DNA of 64,000 nt. Source: Pseudomonas maioricensis. GTDB taxonomy: Bacteria; Pseudomonadota; Gammaproteobacteria; Pseudomonadales; Pseudomonadaceae. Position numbers and translations under genes: made by a program. Positions within the stretch are counted from its first letter, which is position 1. Every line of letters begins with the position of its first letter. Positions 1 through 8,112 of the stretch are shown here, in pieces. The notes under the pieces are model-generated. The model had not been told where the DNA came from. It was given only the letters and a program-made list of their open reading frames with translations, and did no database searches. Where the stretch lies: contig NZ_LOHG01000001.1 in the NCBI RefSeq assembly GCF_022790535.1, positions 96,913 through 160,912 of the forward strand. Direction: 5' to 3'.

Positions 1-20
1 TCGGCAGCTCCTACAGGGTT
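1..20. repeat. Partial REP palindrome arm
   Basis: The first bases match the right arm (GGCAGCTCCTACAG) of the REP palindromes seen whole at 5666-5739 and 34439-34512. The left arm would lie outside the window. From here to the agmatine deiminase start I see no convincing gene. Confidence 0.6.
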
Positions 21-201
21 CTATGCTCGATGCGCGACGGCGGCGCGCCTATAGACATAATTTGCAGATTTATATCGGTGTTGGTTTTTTAAATATAGCT
101 GTATTTTCCATTTCTTGGCTTTTAAACCCGATTTTTATCGTCTATAAAGGCGCCAACTATCGATTGTTCGATTCGACGCCTCACTGGAGCTCTGATCACC
201 C

Positions 202-1308
202 ATGACCACTCTCAACAGCACGCCACGCGCCGACGGTTTTCATATGCCCGCCGAATGGGCTCCGCAGACCCAGACCTGGATGGTCTGGCCTGAGCGCCCT
301 GACAACTGGCGTCTGGGTGGCAAGCCGGTCCAGACTGCCCACGTTGCTGTCGCCAAGGCCATCGCGCGCTTCGAGCCAGTGACCGTTGCGGTTTCGGCTG
401 CGCAATACGACAACGCCCGTGCGCGCCTTGATGTGCCAAACATCCGGGTGGTGGAAATCAGCAACGATGATGCTTGGGTGCGTGACACTGGTCCTACTTT
501 CGTGATCAACGATAAGGGCGAAGTGCGTGGCGTCGACTGGGATTTCAATGCCTGGGGCGGTTTCGATGGCGGCCTTTATTCCCCGTGGAATCTCGATTCA
601 CAACTGGCCAGCAAAGTGCTGGAAATCGAAAGGTGCCCACGCTACGAAACTCCAGGCTTTGTGCTGGAGGGCGGCTCGATCCACGTAGATGGTGAAGGCA
701 CGCTTATCACGACCGAAGAGTGTCTGCTCAACCGTAATCGTAATCCGCACCTTTCCCGTGAAGAGATTGAAGCCGTACTCAGTGCCAATCTGGCGGTGGA
801 CAAGATCATCTGGTTGCCGGACGGGCTGTTCAACGACGAAACCGACGGGCATGTCGATAACTTCTGCTGTTACGTGCACCCTGGTGAGGTGTTGCTGGCC
901 TGGACCGATGATCCCAAAGACCCCAACTACCCAAGGTGTCACGCCGCATTGAGTATTTTGGAAAACACCCGCGACGCAAAGGGCAGGGCATTCATCGTTC
1001 ACAAGATGCCAATCCCTGGGCCTTTGTTTGCTACCGAAGAAGAATGCGCGGGCGTCGATCAGGTGCACGGCAGCCAGGAACGCAACCCTTCGGTGCGTCT
1101 GGCAGGCTCCTATGTGAACTTTCTGATCGTAAACGGCGGCATCATTGCCCCCAGCTTTGACGATCCGATGGACGAAAAAGCCTTTGAAATCCTGCAGCAA
1201 CTGTTTCCAGAGCATGAGGTAGTCATGGTGCCAGGCCGTGAATTGTTGCTGGGCGGTGGCAACATCCACTGTCTGACTCAGCAGCAGCCCGCGCCTCATC
1301 GGGCCTGA
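202..1308 (+). CDS. aguA: Agmatine deiminase
   Basis: Hydrolyses agmatine to N-carbamoylputrescine and ammonia, the first step of the agmatine route to putrescine. The 368-residue length is normal for the family. Visible family blocks are [36 protein letters not shown] and the C-terminal [13 protein letters not shown]. The last block holds the nucleophilic cysteine, which falls at residue 357, the position known for the Pseudomonas enzyme. The start [13 protein letters not shown] is the first in-frame ATG. The gene stands alone: N-carbamoylputrescine amidohydrolase (aguB) is not next to it here. An intrinsic terminator follows about 60 bases after the stop. Confidence 0.96.
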   Translation: MTTLNSTPRADGFHMPAEWAPQTQTWMVWPERPDNWRLGGKPVQTAHVAVAKAIARFEPVTVAVSAAQYDNARARLDVPNIRVVEISNDDAWVRDTGPTFVINDKGEVRGVDWDFNAWGGFDGGLYSPWNLDSQLASKVLEIERCPRYETPGFVLEGGSIHVDGEGTLITTEECLLNRNRNPHLSREEIEAVLSANLAVDKIIWLPDGLFNDETDGHVDNFCCYVHPGEVLLAWTDDPKDPNYPRCHAALSILENTRDAKGRAFIVHKMPIPGPLFATEEECAGVDQVHGSQERNPSVRLAGSYVNFLIVNGGIIAPSFDDPMDEKAFEILQQLFPEHEVVMVPGRELLLGGGNIHCLTQQQPAPHRA

Positions 1309-1364
1309 TTTTCAGGTCGCGGTTACAATCGCGTTACACAGTTGGCTCCGTTCTTGCTGTGATC

Positions 1365-1391
1365 AAGCCCATCCAGGTGATGGGCTTTTTT
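1365..1391 (+). terminator. Intrinsic terminator after aguA
   Basis: A 9-bp perfect stem (AAGCCCATC / GATGGGCTT) with a 5-base loop runs into six Ts. It sits just downstream of aguA and would end that transcript. Confidence 0.85.
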
Positions 1392-1518
1392 GTGGGTGAC
1401 GCTTCTGACGTGCGACCTTCCGGATAGGTCGACGGCCAGTATTGAAACGTCCACTTCTTAGCCTTTCTGTCACAAAGCGTCAGTACATTGAGCCCCTCAC
1501 GACTTAAGAGGTTGTCCT

Positions 1519-1719
1519 ATGAACGCAGGTATAGAGCACCGCGCTCGTGGTTTGTCTGCTAGTAGCGAAGCGCGCCAGATGATGGCTGACTGGTTAAGGA
1601 CGACCAGTATGCGTAAACCTCAGCGCCCGGATGTAAGGCAGATGTTGCTGCAGCGTTACCCGGCAGGCCTTTTTGATGAGGCCGAACTTGAGGCACTTTT
1701 AAGCGTGCTCAAGGACTGA
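1519..1719 (+). CDS. Small conserved-looking hypothetical protein (66 aa)
   Basis: I do not recognise a named family. The product is a 66-residue basic protein with no signal peptide or membrane segment. Its second half (RPDVRQMLLQRYPAGLFDEAELEALLSVLKD) reads as two helices. A purine-rich AAGAGGTT lies upstream of the ATG. It lies between the aguA terminator and the promoter of the porin gene, so it is probably its own transcription unit. Codon use resembles its neighbours, which supports its being real. Confidence 0.7.
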   Translation: MNAGIEHRARGLSASSEARQMMADWLRTTSMRKPQRPDVRQMLLQRYPAGLFDEAELEALLSVLKD

Positions 1720-1777
1720 GTACGGCGCTTCCCAAAGTGCTGAGCCAGACAGTTCTAAGCATAGAAAGTTTCGTAAA

Positions 1778-1806
1778 TTGACAGTTTTATGACCGGCGGC
1801 TAGGAT
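1778..1806 (+). promoter_or_regulatory. Sigma-70 promoter of the porin gene
   Basis: TTGACA at 1778-1783 and TAGGAT at 1801-1806 are separated by exactly 17 bases, close to the housekeeping consensus. The predicted transcript has an untranslated leader of about 150 bases before the porin start at 1966. Confidence 0.75.
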
Positions 1807-1874
1807 TCGTCTCCTCCGCCTGTGGCACTGCGCCATGTACGTGCATCAGTAGTCCACTGCGATGACTTCGTGCG

Positions 1875-1922
1875 GACTCCCCGAATATGACATTCGGGAG
1901 TCGCAGATAACCCCAGGGTTAT
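1875..1922 (+). promoter_or_regulatory. Hairpins in the porin mRNA leader
   Basis: Within the predicted leader, GACTCCCCGAAT (1875-1886) pairs with ATTCGGGAGTC (1892-1902), leaving one bulged base. Directly after it ATAACC...GGTTAT (1907-1922) forms a second short stem. Neither is followed by a T-run, so these look like leader structure (stability or small-RNA target) and not terminators. Function is inferred only. Confidence 0.45.
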
Positions 1923-1965
1923 CACCACAGCGCGTGATCAATTCGCGGAAAAAGGACGACTAGAA

Positions 1966-3252
1966 ATGCTTAACAAACGCATCAGTTTGCTCGCACTGGG
2001 CCTTATCAGTGCTGGCCAGGTCATGGCAGACAGCCAGGCAGATTCCAAAGGCTTTGTAGAAGACAGCCACCTGAATCTCGCACTGCGCAACGCTTATATC
2101 AATCGTGATTACAAAAACGTCGCGCCGAACTCGGATCGCGCTGAGTGGGGCCAGGCGTTCACCGCCAACTTCGCATCCGGTTTCACCCAAGGCACCATCG
2201 GCGTGGGCGTCGACGCTTTCGGTCTGTACGCTGTTCGTCTGGACGGCGGTAAAGGCCGTAGCGGCGCTGGCGGTATCGACTTCTTCAAGAAGGGCGACAG
2301 CGGTGAAGCTGCTGATGATCTCGCTCGTGCCGGCGCTGCCGTCAAAGCACGTATCTCCAATACTGTCATCAAGTACGGCGACCAAATGCCTGCTCTGCCA
2401 GTCTTGAGCTATGACAACGGTCGTCTGTTGCCAGAAAGCTTCACCGGTACTTTGGTCACTTCCAAAGAGATCGATGGCCTGGAAATCAACGTGGGTCGCT
2501 TCACTCAGGAAGCCCGCAAGTCTGCTGAAGCGCGTGACAGCGGTCGCCTGAAAAGCATCAACGTTTACGGTGCCAGCTACAAGTTCACCGATGAGTTCAC
2601 TGGTGCGTTCTACGCTTCCGACAACGAAGACGTGTTCAAGAAGCAGTACGTGAACCTGAACTACGTTTTTGCTCTGGCTCCTGATCAGTCGTTGACGTTC
2701 GACTTCAACGGCTACAAGACCAAGATGGACAAAAACTTCTCGGCCGCTACTGAAGCTGGCGCCCGCGACAACAAGATCTGGAGCCTGGCGGCTACCTGGG
2801 CTGTGGGTATTCACTCCTTCACCCTGGCGCACCAGCGCAGCACCGGCGAAACCGGCTATAACTACAGCGGCTACCAGAGCGCAGGCGGTTTCGGTGATGG
2901 TGGTAACACGATCTACCTGGCGAACTCCTACTGGTCCGACTTCAACGGCAAGGACGAGCGTTCTTGGCAAGCAGCCTACGGCGTTGACCTGTCCGGTCTG
3001 GTCACTCCAGGTCTGAGCTACAAGACGGCCTATGTGCGCGGTAGCAACATTGATGACGGCACTACTCGTGGCAATGGCACCGAGCGTGAAATCTTCAGCC
3101 AGCTGACTTACGTCGTACAAAGCGGCCCGGCCAAGGACTTGTCCCTGCGTCTGCGCAACTCCTTCCTGCGTGTGTCCAACAACGCCAGCGAATACAACGT
3201 TAGCGGCAACGAAACCCGTATCTTCGTTGACTACCCGATCAACGTTTTCTGA
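1966..3252 (+). CDS. OprD-family outer-membrane porin
   Basis: A 428-residue substrate-selective porin of the OprD family, forming an 18-stranded barrel in the outer membrane for uptake of small anionic or amino-acid-like solutes. The N-terminus MLNKRISLLALGLISAGQVMA is a clear signal peptide. Mature features typical of the family are the early DSHLNLALRNAYINRDYK strand, the conserved KYGDQMPALPVL block, and a C-terminal strand ending in YPINVF with terminal phenylalanine. AAAAAGGACGA precedes the ATG. The specific member (OprE, OprQ, OpdX and so on) cannot be assigned from sequence reading alone. Transcription is probably from the promoter at 1778. Confidence 0.93.
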   Translation: MLNKRISLLALGLISAGQVMADSQADSKGFVEDSHLNLALRNAYINRDYKNVAPNSDRAEWGQAFTANFASGFTQGTIGVGVDAFGLYAVRLDGGKGRSGAGGIDFFKKGDSGEAADDLARAGAAVKARISNTVIKYGDQMPALPVLSYDNGRLLPESFTGTLVTSKEIDGLEINVGRFTQEARKSAEARDSGRLKSINVYGASYKFTDEFTGAFYASDNEDVFKKQYVNLNYVFALAPDQSLTFDFNGYKTKMDKNFSAATEAGARDNKIWSLAATWAVGIHSFTLAHQRSTGETGYNYSGYQSAGGFGDGGNTIYLANSYWSDFNGKDERSWQAAYGVDLSGLVTPGLSYKTAYVRGSNIDDGTTRGNGTEREIFSQLTYVVQSGPAKDLSLRLRNSFLRVSNNASEYNVSGNETRIFVDYPINVF

Positions 3253-3317
3253 TGATCGCGTAGGGGGCGTGTCGCGTTGCTGACGCTGCACGTCCTCGAG
3301 CAACACCTCGCATCACC

Positions 3318-3410
3318 GTGGGACTGGCTTTAGCCGGGAGGACGTTATTGCTGAAGCTGTATGTGCAGCGAATATACAAATCTTCTCCAGGCTAAAGCCG
3401 ACCCTACAGC
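3318..3410. repeat. Imperfect inverted repeat, REP-like
   Basis: TGGCTTTAGCCGGGAG (from about 3325) is answered by CTCCAGGCTAAAGCCGACC near 3385-3403, with GTGGGAC and GACCCTACAG at the outer ends. It is a different REP subtype from the GGAGC(T/G)...GCTCC elements elsewhere in the window and may end the porin transcript. Confidence 0.6.
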
Positions 3411-3449
3411 GCCTGGATACAATTTTCCCGTCTCAGGTCCGGCTACTAT

Positions 3450-4250
3450 GTGCTTCAACTTAGCCTGACTCGGTCACTTCCCATGGCCCTTGCTGCACCC
3501 CCCGACCTTTCTGATACCGCCGTGCCTGTTCAGCCCTTGGCGCGTACCTACCCGCGTGGACGTTATATCGAGCCTCATGAGCATGTGTGGGGGCAGGTGC
3601 TGTACGCCACCTCTGGGGTGATGTGGGTTGAAACGCCGATGGAGGCTCTGGTTGTACCGCCGCAGCGTGCCGTGTGGCTGCCGCCAGGCGTAGTGCACGG
3701 GATTCGCGTCGTCACTGACTTGGAAATGCGCAACATCTACCTGCGCCCGGCCATTGCCGACACGCTGGAAAAAACCGTTCAGGTTTTTGAAGTCGGGCGA
3801 TTGCTGCGTGAGTTGATTCTTGGGCTCGTCACTCAGGTTGATGATCAGGAGACTGAGTACTACGATGCATTGGTGACTCTGGCGCTTCTGGAGTTGCAGC
3901 GTGCCAAGCGCTCGATTCTCAAAATCCCCATGCCGGACAACTCGGACCGGCGTCTGCTGAGTCTTTGTCAGGCGGTCATGAGCGAGCCTTCTCTGGACAT
4001 TGCGTTTGAGCAACATGCTGAAAATGCGGGTGCAAGCGTGCGAACGCTGGCGCGCCTGTTTCAAGGCGCGCTAGGGATGGGCTTCGCAGAGTGGCGCAGG
4101 CAGGTGCAACTGGCGACTGCTGTGGCCGAAATCATTCAGGGCGTTCCTGTCGGCACGATCGCCCGCTCGCTGGGCTATTCCCCGAGCAGTTTCAGCGACA
4201 TGTTCAAGCGCGAGCTGGGCGTCGCGCCTTCGCAGTATTCTGTTCTGTAG
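3450..4250 (+). CDS. AraC-family transcriptional regulator with cupin sensor
   Basis: A one-domain sensor plus helix-turn-helix regulator. Residues about 30-95 form an AraC-type cupin (PHEHVWGQVLYATSGVMWVETP..VPPQRAVWLPPGVVHGIR) and the last 100 residues carry two HTH motifs ending GTIARSLGYSPSSFSDMFKRELGVAPSQY. This resembles regulators that control adjacent efflux or detoxification genes. The start at 3450 has only a weak ribosome site; an alternative ATG at 3483 (MALAAPPDLS) is equally plausible. It precedes a XapX gene and a quinone-oxidoreductase-like gene on the same strand, so those could be targets, although a REP palindrome separates them. The stop codon lies within the REP left arm. 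Confidence 0.9.
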   Translation: MLQLSLTRSLPMALAAPPDLSDTAVPVQPLARTYPRGRYIEPHEHVWGQVLYATSGVMWVETPMEALVVPPQRAVWLPPGVVHGIRVVTDLEMRNIYLRPAIADTLEKTVQVFEVGRLLRELILGLVTQVDDQETEYYDALVTLALLELQRAKRSILKIPMPDNSDRRLLSLCQAVMSEPSLDIAFEQHAENAGASVRTLARLFQGALGMGFAEWRRQVQLATAVAEIIQGVPVGTIARSLGYSPSSFSDMFKRELGVAPSQYSVL

Positions 4251-4333
4251 GAGCGCGCTTGCCCGCGATCGCGTCAGCACAGGGAATATATTCATCGACG
4301 GCCAGACCGAATCGCGGGCAAGCGCGCTCCTGC
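4247..4333. repeat. REP palindrome
   Basis: GTAGGAGCGCGCTTGCCCGCGA at the left and CGCGGGCAAGCGCGCTCCTGC at the right form two inverted arms about 45 bases apart. The left arm overlaps the stop codon of the AraC regulator gene. Confidence 0.9.
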
Positions 4334-4475
4334 AAGTCCCGTTTACTGTGGGACAGCGTGGTGCCAAGTCCCCTTCGTGTATTCACCCTGGCCGATAATC
4401 AGAAGTCCTTGGCCGATAGCTTTTCTTACCCGCCCCTAAACTGCGTGCATTAGCAAATTCTGCACGGGGTTCATC

Positions 4476-4649
4476 ATGAGTTACCTCATTTCCATCGTCA
4501 TTGGCATCGGCGTCGGCCTGCTCTACGGCGCTCTCGATTTCCGTTCACCCGCACCGCCTGCCATCGCACTGGTGGGTCTGACCGGCATGCTGCTGGGTGA
4601 AAAGCTTTGGCCAATGGGCAAGCAACTTGTTGCCACCTGGCTCTCCTGA
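4476..4649 (+). CDS. XapX domain-containing small membrane protein (57 aa)
   Basis: Too short for most gene finders. The product begins MSYLISIVIGIGVGLLYGAL, then FRSPAPPAIALVGLTGMLLGE, then LWPMGKQ, the layout of XapX-domain proteins: two hydrophobic helices joined by a short polar turn, about 50-60 residues. These occur beside xanthosine or quinone-reductase-like genes; their function is not settled. It ends 31 bases before the oxidoreductase gene and shares its strand, so the two are probably co-transcribed. Confidence 0.82.
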   Translation: MSYLISIVIGIGVGLLYGALDFRSPAPPAIALVGLTGMLLGEKLWPMGKQLVATWLS

Positions 4650-4680
4650 TCATTCATTTCTCACTTAAAGGGAGGCTTCC

Positions 4681-5640
4681 ATGAAAGCCCTGCAATTTTC
4701 CAGAACCGGCGACCTTGAAGCGCTGCAATACGTCGACCTGCCAATGCCTGTGCCTGCTCAGGATGAAGTCCTGATCGAGGTCAAGGCGGCAGGACTGAAT
4801 CCCAGTGACGTAAAAAACGTGCTCGGTCGTTTTCCTTACACCACCTTGCCGCGCGTGCCGGGTCGGGATTTTGCGGGCGTAGTCATTGAAGGCCCCAAGG
4901 AGCTTGTGGGACAGGAGGTCTGGGGCACAGGTAAAGAGCCAGGTTTCTTTCGCGACGGTTCTCATGCGCAATTTCTGACGCTTCCTGCCCAGGGTGTCGC
5001 GCTCAAGCCCAAGGCGTTGAACTTCAGTCAGGCGGCGAGTCTGGGCGTGCCTTACACCACCGCGTGGGATGCTTTGCAGCGCAGCCTGGTCACTGCGGAG
5101 ACACGTCTGCTGGTCATCGGTGCCAACGGCGCAGTGGGTAGTGCGGCGTTGGCATTGGGCAGAATTCTGGGTGCCAGAGTGCTCGGCGCAGTGCGTCGTC
5201 CGGAACATATTGCTGTGCTGCAAGAGCAAGGCTTCGAAGGCATTCTGTTGGGTAAGCCAGAGGAATTGGCTGCGCAGGTCAATGGCGTCTTCCAGAGCGG
5301 TGCCGATGTGATCTTCGACACCACCGGCTTCTGGCTTCCGGCAGCAGTGCCTGCCTTGGCCACCTTTGGTCGAATCGCGATCATTGCTGCTCCGGCGGAC
5401 GGCCATGTGCAACTGCCGTCATTAGCGCTGTACCGCAAAGGCGGCTCGGTGGTGGGGATCAACTCATTGCTTTACGACTGCAAAGCCTGCGCGAAGATGC
5501 TTGATCAGTTCGGCCGCTTCTTTGACGAAGGCACGCTGGAACTGCCTACCGGGCTGGTCGAGTCGCCGCTGAGCGAAGGCGTGGCGCGATACGATGAGGT
5601 GAATCAGGGCGCGGGGGAAAAAGTGATTCTTTTGCCGTAA
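4681..5640 (+). CDS. Zinc-independent alcohol dehydrogenase / quinone-oxidoreductase-like enzyme
   Basis: A 319-residue medium-chain reductase. The N-terminal GroES-like half contains VKAAGLNPSDVKNVLGRFPY and VPGRDFAGVV. The Rossmann half contains LLVIGANGAVGSAALALGRILGA, where the NAD(P)H pyrophosphate binds. No structural zinc cysteine cluster is visible, which points to the quinone oxidoreductase branch using NADPH. GGGAGGC gives a good ribosome site before the ATG. The XapX gene precedes it closely and an AraC regulator is further upstream, suggesting a stress-inducible cluster. The substrate is unknown. Confidence 0.88.
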   Translation: MKALQFSRTGDLEALQYVDLPMPVPAQDEVLIEVKAAGLNPSDVKNVLGRFPYTTLPRVPGRDFAGVVIEGPKELVGQEVWGTGKEPGFFRDGSHAQFLTLPAQGVALKPKALNFSQAASLGVPYTTAWDALQRSLVTAETRLLVIGANGAVGSAALALGRILGARVLGAVRRPEHIAVLQEQGFEGILLGKPEELAAQVNGVFQSGADVIFDTTGFWLPAAVPALATFGRIAIIAAPADGHVQLPSLALYRKGGSVVGINSLLYDCKACAKMLDQFGRFFDEGTLELPTGLVESPLSEGVARYDEVNQGAGEKVILLP

Positions 5641-5665
5641 GGCCATCACGAAGCAAGCACAGTAT

Positions 5666-5739
5666 CTGTAGGAGCTGCCGAAGGCTGCGAAAGCAGCGTG
5701 TCAGGATGAATGCTTCGCAGCCTGCGGCAACTCCTACAG
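5666..5739. repeat. REP palindrome
   Basis: CTGTAGGAGCTGCCGAAGGC and GCCTGCGGCAACTCCTACAG form inverted arms with GCTGCGAAAG / CTTCGCAG extending the stem. It lies between convergent genes (oxidoreductase and chemoreceptor) and may act as a two-way transcription end. Confidence 0.9.
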
Positions 5740-5791
5740 AAATGCCATTCCCATTCAATGGTTGGCATTTTGTTTGATGGGGGCGATGTTG

Positions 5792-7360
5792 TTAGCGATT
5801 GAACCGCTCTACCAGTGCCCGCAATCCACGGGAGGTGTTTTCCAGTTCCGTACCCCGCGCCACTGCGGCATTGGCGTTGCTGGCTGAGGTCTCGAACGTC
5901 GCTGCGACGTTATTGATCTGCCGGGAAATATCTTCCGCCACATGAGCTTGCTCCTCAGAGGCGGTCGCCATCTGGTGGCCCATGCTGCTGATGCGTGCAA
6001 TGGCCTCGCGGATGCCCTGCAAAGCGTTTTGTGCTTCGATAACCTGCGCGACACCGTTGTCTGCTTCGCTAATACCGACCTGCGCAATACTCACCGCTTC
6101 GTCTGCACCTTTCTTCAAAGACTCGATGACCGCTTGAATCTGTTGGGTCGACTCGCGAGTCTTGCCTGCCAGTGCGCGAACCTCGTCAGCTACCACGGCA
6201 AACCCACGTCCTTGTTCCCCAGCCCGAGCCGCTTCGATTGCCGCATTCAGTGCGAGCAGATTGGTTTGATCGGCAATGGCCTGAATGACGCTGGCTGCTG
6301 ACATGATCTGCTGGGTTTCGTTGGCCAGATTGTCGACCGCGTTACTGATGCTGGTCACCGTGCCTGCCAGGCGCTGAATGGCTTCGCGGGAGGTGCCTGC
6401 AACCCTGTTGCCTTGTTCTGCCAGCTCGTTTGCGGTGGTTGCCTCTGCGGCGGTGTATTGCACATGCTTGGCCACTTCATTGATAGACGCGGCCATTTCG
6501 GTCATGGCTGCGGCGGTCAGGTCGGTTTCCGCGCGCTGCTCCAGCAAGGCATGCTCACTTTGCGTGGACAGGTGCGAGGAATGTCCGGCTGCTTCCGATA
6601 CTTGTGCCGCAAGGTCGCTCAAGCGTGTCAGCGCGGTGCGCAAGCGAGCATCTTCACTGACCAATACCATTTCAAGGCGTGCGCTGGTCCCGTAGGCGTC
6701 GCTGTAAGTCAGGGCGCTCACCGGGTCTGTGAACGCGCCTGGTGCGCTGCGAATGATGCCCGACAGTTGCTGCTCGAAACGCATGTGCGCCCAGCCGCCC
6801 AGCGCCAGAAACAACACGGCGGTGGCCACGTGGGCGACGATACCGGGGAAGAAAACGTTGACGCCTACGCCCAGAACGGCAGCAATGGCTGGCACCGCCA
6901 TGACACTCAGGAACGCGGTCAGGTGACGTGAGCTGGCAACAGCCTTTTTGCCGCCTCGCAGCCTGGCATAGAGCGATTCGGCCCGGCTGACCTGTTCCCG
7001 CGTTGGCTTGACCCGCACCGACTCGTAACCGATCAGCCGACCGTCTTCGAGGATGGGCGTGACGTAAGCGCTCACCCAGTAATAGTCGCCATTCTTGCAG
7101 CGGTTCTTGACGATGCCCATCCAGCTTTTACCCGCTTTCAGGTAGCTCCACATCAGCCCGAACACCGCAGCAGGCATATCAGGATGGCGCACCAGATTGT
7201 GTGGGCTGCCGATAAGCTCGGCTTGAGAGTAGCCCGCAATTTTCGCGAACTCATCGTTGCAATAAGTGATTTTGCCCTTGGTATCAGTCGCTGAAATCAG
7301 GCGTTGTTCGGCAGGGAAAGTCTGTTCGGTTTGAGTGATGTGTTTGGCCATCTTCAGCAT
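5792..7360 (-). CDS. aer: PAS-domain methyl-accepting chemotaxis protein, Aer-like
   Basis: A 522-residue energy or oxygen taxis receptor. Residues about 15-120 are a PAS domain with [24 protein letters not shown] and [26 protein letters not shown], the FAD-binding Aer pattern. A hydrophobic stretch at about 148-190 anchors it to the membrane without a periplasmic domain. The C-terminal half is the chemoreceptor signalling domain with the hairpin tip [38 protein letters not shown] sequence. It would signal through a CheA-CheW complex encoded elsewhere. The start could be the first ATG or the third residue later ([10 protein letters not shown]). It is divergent from the long non-coding region that follows. 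Confidence 0.9.
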   Translation of the reverse strand: MLKMAKHITQTEQTFPAEQRLISATDTKGKITYCNDEFAKIAGYSQAELIGSPHNLVRHPDMPAAVFGLMWSYLKAGKSWMGIVKNRCKNGDYYWVSAYVTPILEDGRLIGYESVRVKPTREQVSRAESLYARLRGGKKAVASSRHLTAFLSVMAVPAIAAVLGVGVNVFFPGIVAHVATAVLFLALGGWAHMRFEQQLSGIIRSAPGAFTDPVSALTYSDAYGTSARLEMVLVSEDARLRTALTRLSDLAAQVSEAAGHSSHLSTQSEHALLEQRAETDLTAAAMTEMAASINEVAKHVQYTAAEATTANELAEQGNRVAGTSREAIQRLAGTVTSISNAVDNLANETQQIMSAASVIQAIADQTNLLALNAAIEAARAGEQGRGFAVVADEVRALAGKTRESTQQIQAVIESLKKGADEAVSIAQVGISEADNGVAQVIEAQNALQGIREAIARISSMGHQMATASEEQAHVAEDISRQINNVAATFETSASNANAAVARGTELENTSRGLRALVERFNR

Positions 7361-7685
7361 CCGTATGAAGTAACTTCAGGCACCGGTGAAATCCATTTCT
7401 AGCAAATGGGTTTGACCTACAGGAAATTCGGGTTAAGAGTTAAAAACTGTTAAATCAACAGGTTAAAAGCTTTTTTCGGCAAGCGCTCCTGTCTGGCGTT
7501 GAATCGCCACTGTATTGAGAGCTTCCGTGATGGCTGCATGCACACTCAAATGATGTGGGGAGTATAGATAGCGTCACGCGCTTATCAAATGTCGCGCCGA
7601 TGGCCCTCAACTTGCTGTCTGGTGGCCTGCTATCGGCCTGACCCGGGCGTTCTGAAGGTGCGGATCAGCGTTTTGTATGGGGGCA
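7361..7685. other. Non-coding stretch upstream of the chemoreceptor
   Basis: No reading frame of coding character is visible on either strand. It must hold the chemoreceptor promoter on the minus strand, and probably the promoter of the plus-strand transcript that ends at the terminator at 7791-7823. Confidence 0.4.
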
Positions 7686-7823
7686 TCCTGTGACGCTTTT
7701 TTCGGACCCCTGACTGATGGAGCCCCCGAAACTTCGGAGGCAATGAAGACGCTACAGGGCTATCTCTCTACGAATCCTGAATCATTCGAGCGCCGTAAAC
7801 AGTAATGTTTACGGCGTTTTTTT
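7686..7823 (+). ncRNA. Candidate small RNA
   Basis: A strong plus-strand terminator at 7791-7823 has no gene upstream on its strand; the nearest gene is transcribed the other way. The approximately 140 bases before it contain a hairpin around CCCCGAAACTTCGGAGG (about 7723-7740) and four exposed GGA or AGGG triplets, reminiscent of CsrA/Rsm-binding RNAs, but no GacA box (TGTAAG...CTTACA) is visible. The 5' end is a guess; a weak promoter-like TTCTGA-17-TTGTAT lies near 7650-7678. I cannot name the family. Confidence 0.4.
7791..7823 (+). terminator. Intrinsic terminator without an upstream gene
   Basis: CGCCGTAAAC (7791-7800) pairs perfectly with GTTTACGGCG (7807-7816) around a 6-base loop and is followed by seven Ts. 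No A-run precedes it, so it works for plus-strand transcripts only. Confidence 0.85.
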
Positions 7824-8112
7824 GTGCGCTCGATTCCCGGTTCAAAAATGCGTGCAATCGCATTTGTTGCATTCGCTACCGCCAGCTCACTTCATTTTTT
7901 TAGTGAACCTCATCACAAAATTTTTTCCTTGTAGGAACTTTCTTCGAATGAGCTGTCTGTTTCAGCGTTGATACACTTTGTTTAACTTTGTCATCTCTTG
8001 ATGGCACTTTGCTGCTATTTGCTGGCATCTAGCCGGTATCAAAGCTTCCACTTCGCGGTTGCTGCTCTTCTTCTAGTCGGCGCACTTCAAACGCCCCCGG
8101 CATATCGATGGA

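Noticed and set aside
23..205. 60-codon frame before aguA
   Set aside because: It begins at a REP arm, has no ribosome site, and its composition is not coding-like.
598..1299. Long minus-strand open frame inside aguA
   Set aside because: It is antisense to a full, motif-complete enzyme and has no ribosome site or recognisable domain; GC-rich genes produce such shadows.
1960..3306. 448-codon minus-strand frame covering the porin gene
   Set aside because: The plus-strand frame has a signal peptide, promoter and OprD blocks; the antisense frame has none.
4247..4333. CRISPR repeats in the window
   Set aside because: All repeated units are paired inverted REP arms at gene ends, not regular direct repeats with unique spacers.
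7686..7823. RsmX/RsmY/RsmZ or CrcZ-type RNA
   Set aside because: No GacA box upstream and no repeated CA-rich (AANAANAA) motifs; only GGA triplets fit, which is not enough to name it.
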